This document shows, piece after piece, positions 1-4,115 of a DNA stretch of 8,397 nt. Where the stretch lies: the NCBI GenBank assembly GCA_046542845.1, contig JBKHAN010000092.1, forward strand, positions 1-8,397, given 5' to 3'. The DNA comes from SKKC01 sp046542845. GTDB lineage: Bacteria; Spirochaetota; Spirochaetia; DSM-27196; SKKC01. Numbering within the stretch: position 1 is the first letter of the stretch; the number at the start of each line of letters is the position of its first letter. Both the position numbers and the translations under genes were made by a program. The notes under the pieces are model-generated. The model saw only the letters and a list, made by a program, of their open reading frames with translations, was not told where the DNA came from and ran no database searches.

Positions 1-69
1 CTGAAAAACGGGCACTCCGGGGTACTGGAAATACAGGTGGGACAACTCGACAGCATTCATTGTCACCAT
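1..69 (-). CDS. ABC transporter ATP-binding protein, N-terminal fragment (runs off the left edge)
   Basis: The complement of the first 69 bases encodes a start codon followed by an open frame to the window edge. From the ATG at 60 it reads MNAVELSHLYFQYPGVPVFQ. This is the usual opening of an ABC-ATPase nucleotide-binding domain: a first beta strand (VELSHLYF), then the aromatic A-loop residue in FQYPG, which stacks on the ATP adenine, then the second strand. The Walker A motif would lie about 20 residues further on, outside the window. Two ATGs are possible, at 69 and at 60. The one at 60 has a weak GGTGA Shine-Dalgarno five bases upstream, and the family usually starts there. The gene is divergent from the GH20 remnant. 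The transported substrate cannot be told from 20 residues. Confidence 0.7.
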   Translation of the reverse strand, partial: MVTMNAVELSHLYFQYPGVPVFQ

Positions 70-129
70 CGTATTATTTTGTATTACGGCTCGTCAAGAG
101 GTGTTACAATGTATTAAGTAGGAAAGTGA
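70..129. promoter_or_regulatory. AT-rich divergent intergenic region with candidate promoters
   Basis: By hand count, bases 61-130 are about 36% GC, far below the flanking genes. On the plus strand, TGTTACAAT (102-110) fits an extended -10 element (TG-n-TACAAT, 5 of 6 to TATAAT), but no good -35 lies at the right distance. On the minus strand, CGTCAA at 92-97 reads TTGACG, a good -35 for the ABC ATPase gene, with only poor -10 choices near 68-76. The region ends with in-frame stops TAA (115-117) and TGA (127-129) ahead of the GH20 remnant. The role as a divergent promoter region is inferred. Confidence 0.3.
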
Positions 130-963
130 TCGGCACGGCGGAACCTCCACGCCGCGATCCACGCGATACCGCAGCTCAGCTGCAGCGGCGAGTCACTCCC
201 TGTGCCAACGCGTTGGGGTATTTTCGAGGATGTTCTGTGCGCCGGCAACGACACCGTACACACGTTTCTTTCAGACGTCTTTTCCGAGGTCTGCGACCTT
301 TTTCCGGGTCCGTTCATTCACGTCGGAGGTGATGAATGCGCCGCCGACCGCTGGGAAGCGTGTCCAACGTGTCGTGAGCGCGCACGCAAGCTCGGCGTAT
401 CGAACATGAGTGATCTTCACGGACACCTTGTCGACACCGCCGTTCGCGCTGTGCGGCAGCGCGGACGAAAGGCAATCGGATGGGACGAAGTGCTCGACGG
501 CGGCCTCACCGAGCCGATAACCGTCATGTGCTGGCGCGATATCGACCATCGCCGGCGAGCGCTTGATGCCGGACACGAGGTCGTTGTCTGCCCCACCTCC
601 CACGCCTGCTACTTCGACCACAAACAACGCGACAACCCGGACGAAGCGGGGTGGCTCGGGGTCTGCACGCTCGAGGACACCTGCGCATTCGACCCGGGAG
701 ATCAGCACGGAGTCCTTGGCTCTCAGGGAAATCTGTGGAGTGAACAACTGCGCTTCGGCAGCCATGTGGAGTACATGGCGTACCCCCGAATGGCAGCGCT
801 TGCCGACACACTGTCCCGCGGCGTACCCGGCACCGACGAGGGTCCATCCGGGTCGGCGCACGAGCAGCGCCTTGCGCGAATCCGCACGCACGCGACAGTC
901 CTTCGCTCGCTCGGTGTCAACGCCTGTGATAGCGATGGATCGGTGGCTGCAGCCCGACGCTGA
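130..963 (+). pseudogene. Family 20 glycoside hydrolase (beta-N-acetylhexosaminidase), 5'-truncated remnant
   Basis: GH20 enzymes remove terminal GlcNAc/GalNAc from glycans by substrate-assisted catalysis. The remnant keeps the second half of the (beta/alpha)8 barrel. It has HVGGDE with the catalytic Asp-Glu pair (codons at about 331-336), a CPTC pair just after, IGWDEVL, the CYFD segment equivalent to the YLD active-site Tyr/Asp, and GNLWSEQ with the conserved Trp and Glu. The C-terminus (RTHATVLRSLGVN) looks complete. GH20-like sequence begins near codon 148 (HAAIHAIPQLSCSG). Upstream the frame has stops at 115 and 127 and no GH20 similarity, so the first barrel strands, including the substrate-binding Arg and the conserved His, are absent. 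Full-length relatives run to about 500 residues or more; about 270 remain. The only plausible start is GTG 202 with a poor ribosome site, and it falls inside conserved sequence. An active enzyme is very unlikely. A short translated fragment cannot be excluded. Confidence 0.8.
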
Positions 964-986
964 CAACGCGGGGTTGTGCGCTTTTT
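963..986 (+). terminator. Weak intrinsic-terminator-like hairpin after the GH20 remnant
   Basis: ACAAC (963-967) and GTTGT (973-977) form a 5-bp stem with a GCGGG loop, followed four bases later by a run of five T (982-986). The stem is short and mostly A/T, so strength is doubtful. Its place at the stop codon of the remnant and before the regulator gene fits a terminator. Confidence 0.3.
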
Positions 987-1061
987 CGGGACTCTTCCGT
1001 TGATCCCGGAACCCCGGACAGCATGGGTTTTCCCGGCGTATTGCGGTACATTACCGGTGCT
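987..1061 (+). promoter_or_regulatory. Upstream region of the two-component operon with a small palindrome
   Basis: This gap must hold the operon promoter if the operon has its own. CGGTA-CAT-TACCG (1044-1056) is a perfect 5-bp inverted repeat ending five bases before the chosen regulator start, and could be an operator or a hairpin masking the start. No convincing -35/-10 pair was found; TACATT (1047-1052) is the best -10-like hexamer and lacks a matching -35. There is also no strong Shine-Dalgarno before ATG 1062. Confidence 0.25.
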
Positions 1062-1772
1062 ATGACTGTCTTTCTCGTGGAAGATGATGAGCTTATCCGC
1101 ACGAATGTGGCAGAATATCTGCGGCTTGCGGACTTTTCGGTTGTCGCGGTCGCCTCGGGAAACGAAGCTCGTGCGGTGCTTGATTCGTCTGAACACATAG
1201 ACCTCGCGATCCTCGATGTGTCGCTTCCGGATGTCAGCGGCTTCTGGCTCGCCAAGACCGTGCGGCGCAGCCGACGCGCGGGGCTTCCTGTCATCTTTCT
1301 GACCGCTCGCGACGACGAGACATCGCGCATTACCGGATTTGAGCTCGGCGCCGACGATTATGTTGTGAAGCCCTTTTCACCAAAGGAGCTCGTTATGCGG
1401 GTGCAGGCGATCCTTCGACGAAGTACTCCTCCGGCGGCAGACCAGCCGGAAACGCGCGAATCCACGCTTCGCTATGAGAGCGACGGGCACATGCTGGAGC
1501 TGGAGATGTCCCTGAAACGGAGTCGGGTCGACGACAGGACGGTTCATCTGACCCATACAGAGTGGTGTATTATGGAATGGTTCATCGCGCATCCGGACAT
1601 GGTGCTTTCGCGCTCGGTGATTCTCGAGTCCATTCTCGACTATGAGGGAGATCTCATGACGCGGACCGCCGACGCCCATATTTCCAACCTGCGCTCAAAG
1701 CTGACCCCCGGTACATGGATAGAAACGGTCCGCGGCTTCGGCTACCGCTTCTCAGGGACGCGTCGTGACTGA
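1062..1772 (+). CDS. Two-component response regulator, OmpR/PhoB family
   Basis: This cytoplasmic DNA-binding regulator of 236 residues has the usual family length. The N-terminal receiver domain (1-120) carries the acidic pocket E7-D8-D9, phospho-acceptor D52 (LAILDVSLPD), T81 (FLTA) and K103 (VVKPFSP). The C-terminal winged-helix domain (about 133-232) has the family's recognition-helix and wing pattern, with RTADAHISNLRSKL and the closing RGFGYRF. All key phosphorylation residues are present. An in-frame ATG at 1023 would add 13 residues that do not fit the family, so ATG 1062, which puts the first receiver strand at residue 2, is preferred. The ribosome site is weak for both. The 3' end overlaps the kinase start by 8 bp, so the pair is probably translationally coupled. 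It is the natural candidate to bind the 11-bp phased repeats at 3212-3250. The stimulus is unknown. Confidence 0.95.
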   Translation: MTVFLVEDDELIRTNVAEYLRLADFSVVAVASGNEARAVLDSSEHIDLAILDVSLPDVSGFWLAKTVRRSRRAGLPVIFLTARDDETSRITGFELGADDYVVKPFSPKELVMRVQAILRRSTPPAADQPETRESTLRYESDGHMLELEMSLKRSRVDDRTVHLTHTEWCIMEWFIAHPDMVLSRSVILESILDYEGDLMTRTADAHISNLRSKLTPGTWIETVRGFGYRFSGTRRD

Positions 1773-3201
1773 CCGAAGAGGTAAGTACGGCGTGTCGCTC
1801 GCCGGATTTATGCTTCTGGTTTCCGGCATGGGCGTTCTGACCTTCCTGGTTCTGGGCCTTCTTGCGTCGTCCCTGAGCACAGCGCCTGTTTTTCGAGCCT
1901 GGGAGCAGGAAGAGGGTGAGCGGTTCCAGAGTGAGATTGTACAGGAGCTGATCTATCTCGCCGGTGTATACGGGCAGCTTCAGTCCCGTGACGTGCAGGA
2001 GCGCCTGCAGTTTCAACTCAACCGTGACGAATTCGTCATTCTGTTTTCGCCGGAAAAACACCTGATCCTGTGGGCTTACGACTCGTTGACGCACCGGGTT
2101 CCATTGTATTCAGCATCGTCTGCTATACGCGAGATTCACGACAACACCGCCGAGATCCTGAGGGAACTGCTGCAGCAGAGCAGGTGGAACGGGTTCGAGC
2201 TCGATCCGACGAACTCGTCGACGCTGTTCGACTATCTCGCCTCCGAACGGGTACTGCACGAAATCAGGGTGGATGATGTAACACATGGTTTCGTGTTTAC
2301 CGGTGTGCGGCAGTTCCGTGATCGGGATTTGATCGTCGGTCTCGCAGGCCCCATCGGACTGTCGGTCGTGGGATCGCTCGGGGTAGCGTTTATCATAAGC
2401 CTCATATTGATCCTGGCATTTTCGCGAAAGGTCCGTACGCACACAGCAGAACTCGCCGAGGCTGTGAACCGTATTGCATCCGGGTCGCGGAACGTTTCGT
2501 TTCGAAGAGGCTCAATACGCGAACTCAACGACATCGCCCGGGCGACCGAACAGCTTCAGCGCGACCTTTCCACGGGCGAGCGGAGTCTGCACGCCTGGGC
2601 GCGACACGCAGCCCACGACCTGCGGACACCCCTGGCCGCCCTGAGTGTACAGCTTGACGCGCTTATCGATGGGATCGCAAGCCCGAGCATCGAGACGTAT
2701 GAAAAGATGCGCGAGCGCACCGATTACCTCACCCGGCTTGCAAACGATTTTCTGATGTTCACGAAGATCGATAACCCGGGGTACACGATTGAACAGGTCG
2801 AGTGTAATACGGGGGAGATTCTTCTCAACGCGCGAACACTATTGGCGTCATACGACATACGTCTGCCCGACATGGAAGCCCCACATCTGTACGGCGACCC
2901 CGTTCTTATTACCCGGTGTTTTCAGAATCTCTTTCACAACGCGGTCACGCACGGAAGCGGGGAGGTCACCGTGGAGTGGATCCGAGATCAGGAACGCGGT
3001 TGGGTGACCTTTATGATGCGAAACCCCGTCGCTGTCGGAGCGCAGACAGATAGAGGGGGCGAGAGCGTGCACGAGGGATACGGCCTTGGATTATCCATTG
3101 TACGGACGGTCGTGCGGCTGCACGGTGGAGGCTTTGAATACCATTCGAGCGAGGGTCAGGTGAACGTTTCCCTGTCGCTGCCGGAGTGGTCACCCAGGTG
3201 A
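1765..3201 (+). CDS. Membrane sensor histidine kinase, partner of the upstream regulator
   Basis: This 478-residue protein would sense an envelope signal and phosphorylate the neighbouring regulator. Membrane segment 1 is at about 9-36, an extracytoplasmic sensor region at about 37-188, and membrane segment 2 at about 189-219. A HAMP-like linker (221-270) follows. The dimerisation/phosphotransfer domain has HDLRTPL with phospho-acceptor H284. The ATPase domain has an N-box (NLFHNAV, N388 and N392) and a G2 box (GYGLGLSIV, 438-446), ending with LHGGGFEYHS. Oddly, the G1 box that normally reads DxGxG is replaced by RNPVAVG (419-425), no F-box is visible, and only about 46 residues separate the N-box from G2, so the ATP lid is short. 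Start GTG 1765 overlaps the regulator stop and is preceded by AGGGA (1754-1758) at a good distance. The sensor region matches no domain I can name. Confidence 0.93.
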   Translation: MTDRRGKYGVSLAGFMLLVSGMGVLTFLVLGLLASSLSTAPVFRAWEQEEGERFQSEIVQELIYLAGVYGQLQSRDVQERLQFQLNRDEFVILFSPEKHLILWAYDSLTHRVPLYSASSAIREIHDNTAEILRELLQQSRWNGFELDPTNSSTLFDYLASERVLHEIRVDDVTHGFVFTGVRQFRDRDLIVGLAGPIGLSVVGSLGVAFIISLILILAFSRKVRTHTAELAEAVNRIASGSRNVSFRRGSIRELNDIARATEQLQRDLSTGERSLHAWARHAAHDLRTPLAALSVQLDALIDGIASPSIETYEKMRERTDYLTRLANDFLMFTKIDNPGYTIEQVECNTGEILLNARTLLASYDIRLPDMEAPHLYGDPVLITRCFQNLFHNAVTHGSGEVTVEWIRDQERGWVTFMMRNPVAVGAQTDRGGESVHEGYGLGLSIVRTVVRLHGGGFEYHSSEGQVNVSLSLPEWSPR

Positions 3202-3211
3202 CACGCGCGTC

Positions 3212-3250
3212 TTTACATACATTTTACACACCGCGTACTGCGTCTTTACG
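3212..3250 (+). promoter_or_regulatory. Phased direct repeats, candidate OmpR/PhoB-type operator
   Basis: Four hexamer positions recur every 11 bp: TTTACA (3212), TTTACA (3223), a degenerate CGTACT (3234) and TTTACG (3245). A longer match, GCGTCTTTAC, occurs at 3207-3216 and again at 3240-3249, exactly 33 bp apart. OmpR/PhoB-family regulators typically bind tandem half-sites spaced one helical turn apart, with the -10 about 10 bp downstream of the last site. Here the -10 candidate starts at 3260. The adjacent regulator gene is of that family, so this is read as its activating site for the PepSY gene. Binding is inferred. Confidence 0.55.
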
Positions 3251-3259
3251 TCCGCAGAG

Positions 3260-3265
3260 TAGACT
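3260..3265 (+). promoter_or_regulatory. Candidate -10 element for the PepSY gene
   Basis: TAGACT matches TATAAT at 4 of 6 positions and lies nine bases after the last phased repeat. The expected -35 position (about 3237-3242, ACTGCG) is poor, as is common for promoters that depend on an activator bound over the -35 region. Assignment rests on spacing rather than on sequence strength. Confidence 0.3.
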
Positions 3266-3278
3266 TTGGGCAACACTC

Positions 3279-3294
3279 AAGGAGAAAGGAAGGA
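3279..3294 (+). promoter_or_regulatory. Ribosome binding site deciding the PepSY gene start
   Basis: A purine-rich stretch holds AAGGAG (3279-3284) and GGAAGGA (3288-3294), the latter ending four bases before ATG 3299. This strong site, with the signal peptide that follows, fixes the start at 3299 rather than the in-frame TTG at 3266. Confidence 0.7.
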
Positions 3295-3298
3295 CATT

Positions 3299-3844
3299 AT
3301 GAAGACCAGAATAATGGCATGCATCGTAGGCTTGACAGCACTGTCGGCGACGGCAACATGGGGACTGACCCCGCAGAATCTGGTGCGCATCGAACGTCGC
3401 GTTGCACGCGAATTTCCTGAGGCTCATGTACTCGAGATCGAACGGCAATCGGACTGGGCCAACAACATAGTAAGCGTATTTGTTTCGAACGGCCGCGAAC
3501 TGTATCTCGACCTCGACGATCGCGTACTTGAAATCGAACGTGAAATCCTCGACCGCGAAGAGCGACAGATTTCCCGCGCTCTCGCAGATGATTCCACCTT
3601 TCCGGCACTGGCACGCATATACCGCCAGGTGCTGGAACAGCTCGCCGAAAGCGAACAGGGCTCCCGGGTCACACCCGAGTTCTTCTACAGAATCGAATAC
3701 GAGCAGGAGCGAGGGCAAATGATTGTAGCAGTAACATTTCGCTCGGGCGCCGGAGGCTTTGGAGATCCGGACCGTCGGACTTCTCAAGTCACGGTCTACG
3801 CCAATCCTCGAAACGGAAATATTATTGCCGTACGACAAAGATAG
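3299..3844 (+). CDS. Exported PepSY-like small protein
   Basis: The protein has 181 residues. Residues 1-19 look like a Sec signal peptide: basic MKTR, a hydrophobic core, and an ATA site suggesting cleavage after A19. The mature part would be periplasmic or surface-associated. Residues about 24-80 resemble a PepSY or PepSY-like domain: a helix (RIERRVAREFP), then VLEIERQ, a strand ending VSVFVSNG, and RELYLDLDDRVLEIE, the usual helix-strand-strand order. Residues about 105-180 repeat the pattern more loosely (FYRIEYEQ, QMIVAVTF, SQVTVYANPRNGNIIAV), so two tandem PepSY-like folds are likely. PepSY domains are often found in exported proteins thought to inhibit peptidases or to sense, and they commonly sit next to two-component systems. 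The gene lies 97 bp after the kinase, with its own phased repeats and strong ribosome site, and is probably a target of the system. No cysteine that would make it a lipoprotein is seen at the signal end. Family assignment is by pattern, not by search. Confidence 0.7.
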   Translation: MKTRIMACIVGLTALSATATWGLTPQNLVRIERRVAREFPEAHVLEIERQSDWANNIVSVFVSNGRELYLDLDDRVLEIEREILDREERQISRALADDSTFPALARIYRQVLEQLAESEQGSRVTPEFFYRIEYEQERGQMIVAVTFRSGAGGFGDPDRRTSQVTVYANPRNGNIIAVRQR

Positions 3845-3875
3845 GTGAGCGCTACCGTCATTCAGGTGCTTTCGT

Positions 3876-4115
3876 GTGCAAGATAGACAAGGAAGCACCG
3901 TAACCACTTTTCCGCGAACCGACCCTGCCGACCGAGGTGCTTCACCACCTCGGTCGGTTCCGCGCTATTGGATTGTCGAAGCAGGAAATCCGGACGGTCG
4001 GTGGCTATCACAGGATAGAATCAATCGTGGGTGGTTTGACTGCTTGTTTACCCAGGATCTCCTGCGCTGGGTCGACGACGACGAACTCGCTCGCGCTAAA
4101 ACACATTCGTTCTGA
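3876..4115 (+). CDS. Doubtful small ORF, hypothetical protein of 79 residues
   Basis: An open frame from GTG 3876 gives a basic, proline-rich N-terminal part followed by a more protein-like segment (YWIVEAGNPDGRWLSQ, then WFDCLFTQDLLRWVDDDEL). Against it: no clear Shine-Dalgarno, a 12-bp perfect hairpin inside its first third, a less GC-biased third codon position than the neighbours, and a 20-bp antisense overlap with the end of the large minus-strand gene. For it: several Trp residues in a sensible hydrophobic/charged pattern and no stop for 79 codons. I do not recognise it. It may be a chance ORF or the remnant of a gene whose 5' end was lost. Confidence 0.22.
   Translation: MQDRQGSTVTTFPRTDPADRGASPPRSVPRYWIVEAGNPDGRWLSQDRINRGWFDCLFTQDLLRWVDDDELARAKTHSF
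3928..3957. terminator. Perfect 12-bp hairpin between convergent genes, possible bidirectional terminator
   Basis: CCGACCGAGGTG (3928-3939) pairs perfectly with CACCTCGGTCGG (3946-3957) around a 6-base loop. It sits between the 3' ends of the PepSY gene (3844) and the convergent large gene (4096), where a shared terminator would be expected. Neither strand has the T-run of a classical intrinsic terminator, so it may act as an mRNA 3'-end stabiliser or a pause site. A second pairing is possible: CGCGAACCGACC (3913-3924) with GGTCGGTTCCGCG (3952-3964, one bulge), which excludes the first. Confidence 0.45.

Noticed and set aside
61..130. AT-rich junction as an insertion-sequence remnant
   Set aside because: No inverted repeats, target-site duplication or transposase sequence were found, and the divergent ABC gene start explains the region as an upstream region.
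271..966. Long minus-strand ORF opposite the GH20 remnant
   Set aside because: It mirrors a GC-rich coding region, has no recognisable motif, and the plus strand carries clear GH20 motifs.
1023..1061. ATG 1023 as the start of the response regulator
   Set aside because: It would add 13 residues before the first receiver strand, which the family does not have. Only a weak GGA precedes it, so ATG 1062 was preferred, though not proven.
1034..1061. A second copy of the phased TTTACA operator before the regulator gene
   Set aside because: Only one TACA (1047-1050) and a poor partner 11 bp away (GGTGCT) are present, too weak to claim autoregulation by the same motif.
3224..3907. Minus-strand ORF of 227 codons across the PepSY gene
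   Set aside because: The plus strand has a strong ribosome site, signal peptide and PepSY-like pattern; the antisense frame looks like a shadow with scattered Cys/His and no domain.
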